The notes below the pieces were generated by a model. That model was given only the letters and a program-made list of their open reading frames with translations. It ran no database searches and was not told where the DNA came from. A program made the translations under genes and the position numbers. 64,000 nucleotides of DNA from Apoda limacodes (lineage: Eukaryota; Arthropoda; Insecta; Lepidoptera; Limacodidae), in contig OX291546.1 in assembly GCA_946406115.1 (NCBI GenBank), positions 14,687,019 to 14,751,018 of the forward strand, given 5' to 3'. This document shows, piece after piece, positions 11,601-24,200 of this stretch. Within the stretch, counting starts at the first letter, position 1; every line of letters begins with the position of its first letter.

Positions 11601-12403
11601 TTATTTTACGATCACGACAATGTTGACTTTATGATGTGACTTTATACATGCGCATCGAAAGTTGCAAAATGGCGCACGGAGCTTGTTTACATACATGTAA
11701 TAAAATGTAATATTCGGTTAACTCATTTCTTACACAGGTCATAATTAGGTACGATAGGACTAATATTTGGCAAGGGATCCATGTAACTAATAAAAAGTTT
11801 ATAGTACGAGGGCTGGCAACGTTTTTAAAGAGAATTTCAGGTAGGCTAGTATTTTTTTTTTATTTCCCTGTTAGTAACACTGTTTTTTTTTTTACTTGTA
11901 CTGGTAACGTAACTAAGGGTTATAATAATCTATATGTATATGTACATACGGACAGACATGGTGAAACTATAAAGATTTCTTGTAAGACGACAACTTTTTT
12001 CAACAGAACAACACTAAAAATGACCTAAAATCACTTTAAACACCGATATTTTTACTTACATATGTTACGCGCAGAAGGAACCTTCCCGGCCACCGGACAG
12101 TGCGCATGTCTTCTACGATAGTAAAAGAGAGAGGACATCGAAACTAGTCTATCTAAAACTACTTTTTTCCGACGTTGCTAGTCTCGTACCATTAACAAGA
12201 TTTGGGTGGCGATGTTACCTTTAAATAAACCAATAATAATATCTAAGTGTTTCCTTTACACGGAGTGTACCTGCGAGTAAACTTTGTGTTCATTAATTTT
12301 TTGTGCCGATGGTTTATATCATACCTTAAATCCTATAGGTAACTTAATTATTATTGCACTTAAACTTTACTTTTCCAGTAAAATTTTATTACATTCATTG
12401 TTA
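8641..12403. other. Convergent intergenic block, first part, no gene
   Basis: AT-rich sequence downstream of the FBXL6-like gene. It includes an RTE tail (9701-9850) and two diverged direct copies of a stretch of about 75 bases at 11196-11270 and 11300-11375 (each with GATGxCCxTAGAAAAC). The ORF at 10565-10843 is compositionally AT-driven (Tyr, Ile, Phe, Lys) and has no recognisable domain. Confidence 0.5.
9701..9850 (+). mobile_element. RTE-type LINE 3' tail, decayed
   Basis: The stretch with GAAGTGGCAATGGACAGG translates to a WQWTGH-like block that matches the C-terminal end of the RTE copies at 31795-32060 and 52030-52345. It is short, broken by stops and lacks RT. Confidence 0.55.
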
Positions 12404-12627
12404 TAAATTAGCCAGTTAATAGGACGCCTTGGCAGATCGTCTAATATGGAAAAGATAGGAACAGAAATAGCAATGTATAAGTCATGTCTGTTGGGTTAGG
12501 GTCAGTTTATCTTTTGTAAACGTTGGACTTTCCAGCCAACTTACATTTAATAATCTATTCAGTTATATGATAATTTCTTTTCCATACTTAACGATCTGCC
12601 TAGGCGCCCAATTAACTGGCTAATTTA
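12404..12627. mobile_element. MITE with about 50-base inverted ends and TA target duplication
   Basis: The core 12406-12625 begins AATTAGCCAGTTAATAGGAC and ends in the inverted counterpart (..AATTAACTGGCTAATT), flanked by TA on both sides. The arms continue inward through GGCAGATCGT and TATGGAAAAGA with a few mismatches. TA duplication suggests mobilisation by a Tc1/mariner-type or PIF/Harbinger-type transposase. No coding content. Confidence 0.8.
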
Positions 12628-13343
12628 ACCAGATGGCTGCGACGTATATATTATTTTATGTCAAATAATGAAAGAGACAGACGGACAAATGCATTAAAAA
12701 ATAATCATTGAAATATTAATATAATGCAACACTTTTAGGAGTAGTATACAAGAAATCTGATCAAAATGTGATCAGGTGATACTGAGTCCCAGTTATATTG
12801 TCTAATTATAATAACCTTAGCAAGTCGTCTATACCTTAAAATAATAAATGCGAGAGTGAGTTCATTTCTTTGTCTTTTTGTCAAGTCGCAACGAAGTTTG
12901 CAATTGAGCAGAAATTTGGCGCAGGGATTGTTAAAAAGACATAGGCTACTTTTTATACCGAAAAATTCAAAAGTTTCCCGAGGGACAACAATAAATGAAT
13001 TTCACGGCGAACTACAGCTGTACCTTGCTATAGCATATTTCATTACTATGATCAGAGTATATTGAGTAAGTTCGCTAACATCTTAACATAATCCTAACAA
13101 AGTTTCTAACCCCTCTGCCACACTATGCTTCTCGCGCTGTTGCACTCTGTCCACACACTGCTCCACACACTCGCGCAATTAATCGCGACGCTCCGTACTA
13201 GGTCCTTTGACTCGCACCAAAAAACCGAAAACGGACCAGTGGGCATGACTAGTAACGTGGCCACACTACATCTCTGCCTCCTTTCCTCGCTACTTCCCAT
13301 ACCACTCGACGACTGTGCGGCAGGGGCATAACTTAATGTTCAG

Positions 13344-13475
13344 TCAAGGCTAATAGAGCGAGATAGCGCTAGATTCGTCTTAACCTGCACGGATGCTTAG
13401 ATGATAGAAGGAATCACAGTGGTGCGTGTGACAGGTTAAGACGAATCTAGCGCTAATTCGCTCTAGTAGCCTTGA
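13344..13475. repeat. Strong hairpin with two 44-base arms
   Basis: Arm 13344-13387 pairs with 13432-13475 at 41 of 44 positions, leaving a 44-base loop. The arms contain TAGCGCTAGATTCGTCTTAA. It may be a compact MITE or a transcribed hairpin RNA. It lies in the convergent intergenic block, far from coding exons. Confidence 0.85.
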
Positions 13476-16400
13476 ATTACCTTAAGCCTTAGAGTTTAAA
13501 AGATAACTTACTCAATATACTCTGCTATAACCAAGAAGTAGTTGCAATAGGAATTAATTTCGTGTAAGAATATCTAAAAATACAAATATATACACAAATT
13601 TAAATTGAATGACTGTATTAACTTTGTAGTGAATACAAAAATGTGTGGCGTAATATGTAATGCATTTATTTAAAACTTTGTACACATTCCTTTTATGTAT
13701 GACTTTAAATTGCAGATGACATGTATAAATAATTGTTTTGTTAGCCGTTTCACAATATTGACAATTTTATTAAAGTGGTTATTAGATGTAAGAATAACGT
13801 ATGCAATTTTGAGCAGCTAATTTAGACCATAACATTAAGTGAGTTCAGCCTTATATGATACCTAAGCATTATAGAAAATGCCTTTCTACGCTTTCCAGCT
13901 ACAGACTAAACATCAATTTCATTGATACAGCCAGTCATCACTTTTAATAAATCCGACAACGTGGAGACAGCCATGGCGCCGCGACGCAGTGTATGAATGG
14001 CTGGTCAGCACCCCACTAGCCATATGTAACGACATAGGCTCGACATTGCTCTGTCTTGACGTATGTGTGTATGAATGAAATGATTGTTTAGGCTGTGGTC
14101 CAGCTATGATACTCATATAATGATCTGTCACTTATAAAATGTAATTTTAAAAACTTCCTTGGACAACCTTGATATGTTTTTAGATAGTTTGACTAAAGGG
14201 ATTTTATTGCAAAACTCACAAATAAAGTTCGCTTCGCTGCACGTACCTTCGTAAGCGAGAAGGCACTTTCAAAGTCTATCCATTGGAATGACTGTCTTTT
14301 TATACGCGATCATAATGCTATTTCATTTACGCTGAACAATAATAGACGTAGTTGTCTTCGCATTAGAAACCGCGTGTTGTACGGAAGTGCAGCTATTTGT
14401 ACACTGCACATTTCCTGTGTTCCAGACAAGCAATTTCCTAACGTGAAAGCGTTCCATTTGCTTTTGATGTTGACAAAATAAGTTTTTTTTAACGCTATTT
14501 AAAATAGCTTCCATAAACTGTCTTTTGGTCGCTTCAACTGCTCTGTCGCATCATCGCCACATCCTCAAACATTATAGCCATATATAGCACGCTAGCATGC
14601 TGCGACAGTAAAAAACTGTAACAACATTGACACCGAATTTATTTTTATGCAGTTTTTTTAGATTATTTTTTAGTTATTACTATCACAATGTTTCACCCCT
14701 TCTTTTAAGGGCATCGCTGCGGTCCACTAGCCCCTCATTACGTATTTTTTATTTTTGAACGAAAAATAAAACGAATCATAAGCTATTTTTAGAACGATTT
14801 GTTATGTTCCTGGTATGAATAGGTATGCGAGTTGTAGATAGTATATTTGCTAAAAGTGGCAACTATCTATAACTCAAATATATATGATAGAAACAATACA
14901 AAAAGTATAAAAAAATTACTTAAGTATGACTAGTTTCATATTTCGATCAATTTTTTAGACAAATTCAGAAATTCAGATTCAATTCAAGACAAATTTTTAA
15001 AATACCCTTTCTACGAAAAGTACTTACATAAAAATATTCAATGGCGGCGCTAGTGAACCGCAGGGATGACCTTCAGGTGGGTTTTTTTGTTTAATCTCAT
15101 TTTCAAACATTGTTTCTCTTGTACTACCTTCATAATTGAAGTGACGGTTAATAATGGAACGAAAGAAACGAACAATTTGCCTGGTTCATTATAGAATTGA
15201 AATTGAGAAATAGCCGGGTACAAATAAAATAAAGTATCCTTTTCCAAAAACTAATTTGTGTCTGTGTCCATTTTTTTAGAACTTTATGTAAATTAGATAC
15301 AGTTTTTTGTATTTCACAAAGTGTCCGACCGAAAAACAAAAATACATGAAAGCAATAATAGATTATATGATTATTATATCATAGCATTCTTGTTGTGTAA
15401 AGCAATAATATGCACTTAAATTACTGTTTATTTAATAATTATCGTAATACCTATCTACTTACTTTATTACACTTATGTACCTAATTTCTTAAAAGTGCTA
15501 AGTTAATTAATGTTATTATTTAAGACAACTGTGCATTTTGTTAAAACCTGCAGCAATAATTGTTTTCAGTTATTATTTATATTTGAAGATTATGGATTTT
15601 GACTTCTGTCAAAGGTCAGAGTTAGCCTGGCCATTCGGTCGGGCACTAATCATAAGTAAGCCGTAAATTAAAAGCTAAGTACAAAGTGCTTTGTATATAA
15701 CGTTACTTAATTTAAATTGTATTTTAAAACCCCAAATATCGTTTCCAAACCCACATTATAGCCTTATAAAATGCCTAAGGTTTAAATCCGAAGAGAATAT
15801 TTTATAAATGATTCTATTAACTTATTGCAAAATTAAGAATATTACCATGAATACATAGATAATAAAGTGAATATTATATTATTAGGTAAATATTAATGTT
15901 AAATAATCTTGTACCATAGTAGTATGTAAAGATAACGTTGACTAATATTGTTTACTTGTAAGTTATGTTATGTAGAGTTTCGTTTGTAATATTGTTAAAC
16001 TACAATGTGGGCTTCTCCGCGTGGTCCAATTTTTATAATCTAACCAATCAAGCATCGATGTGGTTGTACATTTACATTTTTAATAAAATGTACACTATTT
16101 ATTAAATTTCTTTTGTTGAAAAACAGTTTTTTTTGTCATATTTTGATTGTCCTGTGACAGGACTCCTGTCCTCATATTAAAAAAAACCGGCCAAGTGCGC
16201 GTTGCAATTCACTAAGTGCATTTTATAAATTTATATTAATATGTTCGAGCGTATCACGATGTCGCATGCGCCACACAAGTTTCAAAATATATACTTTAGT
16301 TCGAATTAGCTTTGAACCTGGCCGTAACAATCGGGACATACCATAATATCATTTTCCAGACTGATTGGTGCCAAATGCGATCACACGCGAGTCTCGCAGA

Positions 16401-16962
16401 AACTTCCGGTGTGCACTATTATATGAATGAAAGATGAAACTAACGATAAATCCGGCAGCTAGCAAATATCGACTTCTCAGCATTTTCCAGTAAAGAACTA
16501 AATACGAAAAGATGTTCCGTCGGTCTTGTATACCAGACGCGCATGTATAGGAGGGTTAATGACGTTTCCTCTCGTTTTTTTAGTTCAGTGGCAGGAAAAA
16601 AATCGTTTAAGTGCGAGTTAGGCTATAAAATGCCGAATTACTGTAATAAGTGACGGACACCAAAATGAATGTTGGTCACCAAAATCTCGAAGACGGGTCG
16701 AACTTTATTGTGGAAAAAAAATAAAACGTGCAACTTTGATATCATATACGAATATATTTAAATAAACTTAAAATATACAGACAAGTAAAAAACATTAACA
16801 GGGAGGACGTTACAATAAATAGAAATAAAATAGTGTTCGATAATTATGATTTTTTCACAATTGAGCATGCGTATACGAAATGACATTAAAATATGAAATT
16901 GTGTATTCTTGGAAGCGAAATCATTTCTAATACCTACAGCTGCTCGATGACGCGCTAGTGCT
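13476..16962. other. Intergenic AT-rich sequence without a recognised gene
   Basis: No coding region can be supported. A region at 14220-14580 read on the minus strand has peptide-like runs with Cys (NTGNVQCTNSC, CEFCNK) broken by stops, possibly an old transposase remnant, but the family is not recognised. A small stem (GAGTTGTAGATAGT with its near complement) lies at about 14829-14876. A short 'aaaccggccaagtgcg' head typical of a lepidopteran repeat is near 16183. Confidence 0.45.
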
Positions 16963-17325
16963 TTTTTTTTTTTTTAATAACACTGAGGTGGCAAACAAGC
17001 TTACGCCTGATGGTAAGCGGTCACCGTAGCCTATGGACGCTTGCAACACCAGGGGTATCACTTGCGCGTTGCCGACCCTTCAGAAATCTAATAACTTCTT
17101 TCTTGAAGAACTCCATACTTTAGTCCTTGCAGAAAACCTTGGCAGGGAGCTCATTCCAGAACTAAAGCGTTCGCGGGAGGAAGTTTCTCTGAAACCGCAC
17201 TGTACGCGACCATTTAGGTTCTAAAGTGTGAGAATGAATTCCTTGCCGATGGCGAGCGGTGCGATGGTAGAAAGTAGCCGTGGGCATCATTTCGAACAAT
17301 TCCTCAGAACACAACCCATTGTACC
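16963..17325 (-). mobile_element. 5'-truncated LINE tail, Jockey/CR1-like family A
   Basis: On the minus strand this is the 3' end of the LINE whose longest copy is at 60950-62775. It contains GGCAGGGA(A/G)TTCATTCTCACAC, then GCAAGCGTCCATAGGCTACG, then GTGACCGCTTACCATCAGGC, and ends in a poly(A) run (read as poly(T) at 16963-16975). No RT remains. Confidence 0.85.
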
Positions 17326-18333
17326 AAATAAAAAACAATAGTGTCAACTTCATTTATTTTTTGAAACTGTATTTAAAACAGTCGTTTTATACACGTGTGG
17401 GACTATCATCTAACTAGTTCCAACCATATTGATTATATTCTCTTTGGTTCCAACTGTTAAACCCTCGCCTTCAGTCGGAAGTTGGAATTCAGATTTCCCG
17501 CACCAATAATGAAATAGACTATTGTATGTTTTACGATTCAATATTTGTCCTATACGCACAATTTAACATACCGAAGATTTTTTCCCTGTATTACGACAGT
17601 AACAAGTCTGGAAAAAACTGGAATAATTTAAAGTGCCTTATTATTTTTTTAAATTTTAACCTTTTTAATGTTAACATTCACTTTTTGCTTTAACGATCCA
17701 AATAAATTAAGCATATCTACTTTAAATCCTTATAAAAATATGTAAATTGTTAAACTTTATTAACCAACTTAAACAAAGATCAATGATCATTTTAGACTAG
17801 GAAATAACGATACTGATACTAAATGTTGTAATAAGAGTAGTACCATTTTAAAGTGTAAACTAATTGAGGCAATTAAGCAGTATCACATTTTTTTGAAAAG
17901 TTAGGGGATATTATTTCGATTGTTAAAAGAGACAACTTATGACTACAAAAAAAAGGGTCAGTTATTAATTTATTGGCTCCGTTATATTATTTTTTAAAGA
18001 TAGGTAATATGATTATTGAGTAATTTTTGGAAAATGTGTATCAAAATTTTAACATTTACCTTTTCCCAACTGTTTTTTAATAGTTGCCAGTTTTTTTTAT
18101 TCCCACAGGCGAATAAAATGATATTCGTCACTTAAAAACGTAAATTAGTCCAATCGAATATGGAGACTGGTCATTGTTGATAAAAGGTTGCGGTACCTCT
18201 TACAAAATACAAACTTCACGTTATGTAACTGCAATCCATATCTCAGTGCAAAAAATTTAATTGCAAAATTCCATAATATAATAAATATCCCTAAAATTAA
18301 CAAACATCCAAAAAAAAAAATCAGAACCTAATA

Positions 18334-18820
18334 CAGTGTAAACTCTTTATAACCATAAACGCTCTATAACATAAAAAGAGCACAATTTGGTTGGTTTACC
18401 TTAAAACCCTCCATTGATACACTCTTTATAACCTTTGAGGCCCGAAACTTCTGAGGTCGTAAACAGCCGCCTTGCTTTTGTTATTGTTAATTGCCTTGAA
18501 CACGTGCACCATCATGCTTGGTTTCCTCGAAAATTATAGTCTCGAACTAAATACACCAACCAGGTGGTACCTATCGTATTATCAGTCGTAAACAAACGTT
18601 GAAACTGTTAGCATGGCCAGTGAAAGAAAAGTGTTATGTGTTGACGAAAAATTTTGTGTGATTCGTGATTGAAAAGGGAGAAGAAAAGTGACGTTGGAAG
18701 ACGTTTTGAACTAAGTCAATCTACTGTTACTTTTCTGGTTTGGTTGTGTTTCTTCCTTCACATCATGTAACGATAAAAAATGCTCGGTCCCTTGAGTTTC
18801 GTTATAAAGAGTTAACACTG
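18334..18820 (+). mobile_element. pogo/Tigger-like deletion derivative with TA duplication
   Basis: The ends are 20-base inverted repeats (18334-18353 and 18801-18820) that begin CAGTGT and differ at one position, flanked by TA on both sides. Internally an ATG at 18613 opens MASERKVLCVDEKFCVIRD and then a stop. Further on a broken frame gives GRRFELSQSTVT. This resembles the N-terminal CENP-B/pogo-type helix-turn-helix of Tigger transposases. The catalytic DDE part is missing, so the 487-base element is non-autonomous. Confidence 0.8.
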
Positions 18821-18929
18821 TATTGTATAAAAGCAAATATTAAAGATTTACTACAAAAAATATTCATGTTCTTGTTCAACAAAAAAAAAAAACAATTATT
18901 TTAAAAAAAATAACCGAATACAAAATAAC

Positions 18930-20160
18930 TGCATACAGACAAGATTGGCGGCAGGCCCACTGCTTATAAAGTCGCCGGCGCGGGACACACTCACCAGAAG
19001 AAACCTAATTACAAGTATTTTTATAACCTAAGCTAAGGGACGGAAGCCTGCCTGTGTCTCGGTTGCCTAAACCAGAACCCTGGACAAGTGTGAATTTCAA
19101 CGGCGGCGATTGTAAAAAGTTATTATCCGAGCAAATAGAAAAGATATTTATCATGTAACCTAACCAAATAATCAGCACCTTGACTATTTGGTCGGATAAA
19201 AGTTTTCTACGCACTACCGCCAAAAGGCACACTTGACAGTGGGTCAGGCTAAAGATATACATTTTTGATCGACATAAAATATTTGCTAGTTTGTAAAATA
19301 CAGATCTATAAAAAACAGGCCAGATTAAAAACGAGCACAATTAGCATACATACAGTAAGATTATAATAAAATATCAGGCCACAGGTTAAGGACTAGAAAA
19401 ATATTGACACAAAGTAAGAATATACCTAAAATTATGCCACAGGTTTAAAACTATATTCCATCCACATGGCATGGTGAGTTGTTTGATGTTTCTGATAATA
19501 GGATGTAACTGTATAAAATCTATACTAATATTATAAATGCGAAAGTAATTTGTCTGTCTCCGTCACCTCTTCACTCTTAGCGGTTTACCGATTAATATGA
19601 AATATGGAATGTAGATGGTTTGAGTCCCGGGAAGGACATAAGCTACTTGAAAACGTCAAGCGTGAGTCGGTAAAGTTGCCGTTGCAATCTTACACCGATA
19701 ACTGGTTGGGACGGCCGGCAAAAGCTAGTAATTATAAAAAGGTATAATATAAAACTTCATTTTGGTCACCAGGGGGCTGCAATTCAGTTAAAACTCTCGT
19801 ATCTTACGCACCATGCTATGTAAAACGGAATATAATACACTATACAAAATTAAAAATAAAATTAATGGATATTCTCAATTATTTCAACAATTAAAAAATT
19901 TGTTCAAATTCCAAACCTAACGAAATAAAATATTTAAAATCTATAACAGTTAAACATAATATAACTTACAAAATCCATACCGGTTTTTATAACGAATCTC
20001 TTATGTAGATTGCGTTACACTTTAATATATTATACACAAATATATGATGCTTAACAGTAGTTAGTTACATATATATTAGTGGCTTATAGTAGGTAAGTAT
20101 ATATTTCTCTATCTTTTTAATCACAAATCGCAAATTAAATGTTCATATAATCAGAGGCAA
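18930..20160. other. Intergenic, unassigned, with a repeat head at 19525
   Basis: The GC-rich patch at 18945-19100 is unlike its surroundings and carries a good splice-donor-like GTGAGTGTG on the minus strand (18986-18994). No acceptor or domain supports an exon. 19525-19740 begins with 'actaatattataaatgcgaaag', the usual end of a widespread lepidopteran repeat. The 111-codon minus-strand ORF 19005-19340 is not recognised. Confidence 0.35.
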
Positions 20161-20277
20161 AAAAGAGGATAGAAGCCGCGGTCCACATTTTACTAATTTT
20201 TCATACAAAAACTTCTGTTTTACGTGTGAAACTGTTTCGAAATTTCTCTTTCACACTCGTTGATATTAGCCCTAAGT

Positions 20278-20356
20278 ATCTGTACTGAGATTCGTTACAT
20301 AGGAGCGCCCTTGGTAGCGCTCCACTTTGTGACACAGTCTCCTCAGTACAATTCTA
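20278..20356. repeat. Hairpin repeat around GGAGCGC/GCGCTCC
   Basis: CTGTACTGAGA on the left faces TCCTCAGTACA on the right, with an inner GGAGCGCCC..GCGCTCC stem. The outer and inner stems suggest a small MITE or repeat unit. Confidence 0.5.
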
Positions 20357-21136
20357 TACTTAATCTTTAGTTAGCTGGGTGTGTACAGAATGTTTTTAAT
20401 GAAATGCTATTTTAACATAAAGAGTAATCGAAGCATAATATTAATAATTTTAAGTAAAATCCAAAACATTGTTTCTTAAGTAGAAAATTATTTATGAGAG
20501 TGCACTGCACCACCGCTCGTTAGGACGAGCCGCCTGTGCGTATAATATATACTTCTACTGATTAGCAAACAGACGCTACATACACATAATGAACATTTTT
20601 ACGTTTCCTTTTCGTGACTTATTATATAATGTAATCAGATAAAATAGCTAATTAATATATTAAATAGTTATATAACAGTAAGGTTATAAATTAGGTAAAA
20701 AATTTAAAACCTTTTATGTTCAAAAATATCCCATACCTATGGAATATTGACTTTTTTTATGTCTTGGCGGTTGTTACATAATAATAGTTGTTAGGCCAAG
20801 TCAGAGGCCTTATGTAAAACGTATTCTCTTCGTCCCTATGGGTGGATAGTAGCCTAAGCCTCCTTTGTCAAGGAAGAGGCATGTGCCCTGTGGTGGCAAA
20901 GTACATCGGTTAAGGCAAAATCAATGTAGATAAATCATTTCTTTAGTTCCGATGGCTTCAGGAATGTAGGACATTGTTAAACCCACTACACAGCCATAAA
21001 ATAAATAGGTACAGAAGGTCCACTAAAATTCAATTTTAAATATCACGTCTGACCTTCCCATGTAAATTCCTTCGACACGCCTTGAGTTTGCCTGTACGCG
21101 TTGTTGAGTTAGTGTGTAGTGGTTCTTCTATAACAG

Positions 21137-21142
21137 TTTATT
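21137..21142 (-). terminator. Candidate poly(A) signal of RABL6
   Basis: TTTATT on the plus strand reads AATAAA on the RABL6 strand, about 65 bases past its stop codon. This is the nearest canonical signal. Confidence 0.5.
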
Positions 21143-21207
21143 TTGACTGTGGCACAGCTAACTTTCTTAATTAGCAAATGCTTATGACTTATGACTGATA
21201 TAAAACT

Positions 21208-24200
21208 TTAAATACTATCATATTCGTCATAATCAAAATCTGCCGCCACAGCTGTTGGCATCAGTAGATCTTGTTGTGGATTTGGGGCACTCTTATCACT
21301 TTTCGATTTCTTCCGCTTGTGTTTCTTGTCTTTGCGCTCGGATATCTCACCATCAGTTTTTTCTTTATCTTTAGATTTTTTCTTTTTATGCTTTTTCTCA
21401 ACCTGCAAAAGGTTCTATCTTAATTAACAGTTTCTAAATTTTTTCCTATATGGGTTGCTTCTTGAAAAATTTCATGATTCTAAGTCAATAAGAAGTACCC
21501 CATAGGTTTTGATTTTATTTACAATTTTATTTGTTTAACGCAACAGTTCTAATACTTGAAGTAAACAAGTTGAGTTTGTTTGTTTGCACATCCCTAATTT
21601 CATAAAAGATGATAATTTAATAAGTTGAAAATAAAAGTAAATCTATGTAAAGACTGAGAAAAGTTTAGGAGAATACGTTTGTGATTGTATTTTTTGTTAT
21701 CTAATTTTTATAAGAAATATAAATATAATTTATTATGAAACAAAATCTAAAGATCTAAACCTTATAAATATAATAAGTTTATTATTTTACCTACATAATA
21801 TTGTATTATAATTTATATTACATTTTTTATCAAAAAGAAGGCTGATTTGCAGATATAAGGATAGGTTATGTTGCAAGGAAAGAGGTTTCATATAAAAATT
21901 ATAAGTAATTAATGTTTTTGTTTTAGTTACCAAATTATTTGGTGTTCATATTCGCAATGGAAGATGCGAATGGCAAAAAATATGCGAATACAAATTTCCG
22001 TTACATCACTAGTATCTATAGTATCTACCGTATATAGTACGATACATTAGTAGTTTGTGGTAGGTCTAAATAAATGCCTAGTTATTCATGAACACATAAT
22101 TATAAGTATACATGCTTCTGCCCGCGATTCCGCCTGCGCTTAATTTGGTTGGAAATTTCACGAAGTCTATGATAATAGTACGAAAGTATGCTATAGCTAT
22201 AGTTAGTAATTAGTAATACTAAAATTATTCCTGCGGGAACTTTTCTGGCACAAAAAGTAACCTATGTTCTTATGCATCCCGTAAACAATCTCTTTGCCAA
22301 AAATTAGAAGAAGCGAGATGAGTAAATACAGTCATGAGTGCACAAGAAAGAGAATACCTAGTAGTATATTTTTTTGTATTAAAATGCCTATAAAAATCAC
22401 TAAAAAACTTATAAACATAATTTTTCTTTAGGTCTTTACTTTTTAATAAGGTAAGGTAAATATCTAAGAAAGCCAGAAGTGTGAAAACGACATAATTCTA
22501 TATTAACTTATCTTTAATGTGTTTAGTCAATTTACCTTTTCCTCGGGTTCTTTATCTATCTGAGGATCTTCACCACCTAGAATCAGAAAAGTTTATTATT
22601 TATTCTAAATTTTAAAAACAGAAAATATTTGTATGTTGGTGTTCACCTTTTTAGGCACTTAAATACTCATTTGATATAAAAGAACATTAACAACATGAAT
22701 GTTTATACATATGAGATATATATGTACATAGCTATTTCCCGCGGCTCCACCCGCTCTAAATTTGATTATCGGCGTGGAACTCCTTAATTAACTCATGAAT
22801 AATTATACTAATGAAGTTTGCTGTAGCAAGCTCTAGTTCGTTTAAGTTTGGTTATAGTTATTTTCGCGGGAACTTCTGTTTTTTTTGTAATAAAACTAAC
22901 ATATTATGTCCTTCTCCGGGACTCAAACTATCTGCATACAAAATTTCATCCAAATTGGTCCATGTATGAGTGACTTATGAAGTAAAAACAGACAGACAGA
23001 CAAACTTTTGCAATTATAATATTTATAGGATACCCTGAGATATATACATACCATGTTATATATACCATGATACACAACATAGTTCCTATAGCTAGTAACC
23101 ACATACTTAAGTAAAAGTATGACGCAAACATTTTACAAATTTATAGAGGAATTTTACTGTAGATCTTAATATGGTCTTACAACAAAAAGCCAGGGTTGAT
23201 ATAGAACGAACGCAAAGCAGGAAGAATTTCGTTCAATGACCGGTCACTATTTGTCTCTGTTGCACGCGCATAATTATTTGCCGTATGTAATGTTATAAAA
23301 CGAATCTATTTATCAAGTATTGTGTTATTGTCTCCTCTTATCATGCTTTCTCATTAGTCAGTCAACAAAAAGTTATTTTTATCACCTAATATAGCTTTAG
23401 TAATATTGAATCTAAAAAAATATTTCTTGTTAGCTGTTAAAGTGCGACTACCGTGTCCTACTCTTTCACGGTGTGCTTAGTGCGATCGCCCGACGATATT
23501 TACCACCATATTGAACGATACGTTGCGTTCGCTGTGTGAGTCAATTCGAGTTATTGAATGGCAAGATTAGTAGCGTTTCGTTGACCGACATTATGCACAT
23601 TATGCGTTTAATGTTAATAATCCAACCAAAGAGATTGAGCCAAGATTTGTACAATGTGTCACATAACATTTATATCTTTTTAACTTGGCTGAATTATAAC
23701 ATTAAGCGCGTTGAAGCAGTGAACAGAACACACTTTTTATCGTCGGGTGATCACACGGCGTTGAAACTGAACGTAGCCTAGGAGTAAGTTTAAACACCCC
23801 GAAAAATGTCCGAAATAGCTTAGTTAGATGGTCAATGGGATTAAGTGACCAGGCGAGACCAATCGTCATAAAAACCGCACCCAAACTAAATTCACGCAGA
23901 CATGTCCAAAAATTAATGATTAAAAAAAAACACCTTCAGGAGATCTTCTCGCACTTGAGTCTCTGGCCCAAAGCGGAAAGTCAGCGTCAGATACAAGACT
24001 GATTCGTCTGTCAACTTCAAAATTGTGATCATCTTCAATGTCGTTGATTATTGCGGCTTGGCTTGAGAACCTCTGCACTAGTTCATGCTCCTGTCTTCTC
24101 TTGGACTCATTTGACCCTTTCCTTGAGGTTAGTTCCACAGGTGGACTGAAGTCAATGTCTAAATCATCTTCCGCTATAGTGACTTGAGGGTTATTCGCAT

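Noticed and set aside
13125..13331. 68-codon plus-strand ORF with His/Leu-rich sequence
   Set aside because: No domain, no splice or promoter support, and a similar-length ORF exists on the other strand.
19005..19340. 111-codon minus-strand ORF as a gene
   Set aside because: Not recognised. A donor-like site lies downstream but no matching acceptor or domain supports an exon.
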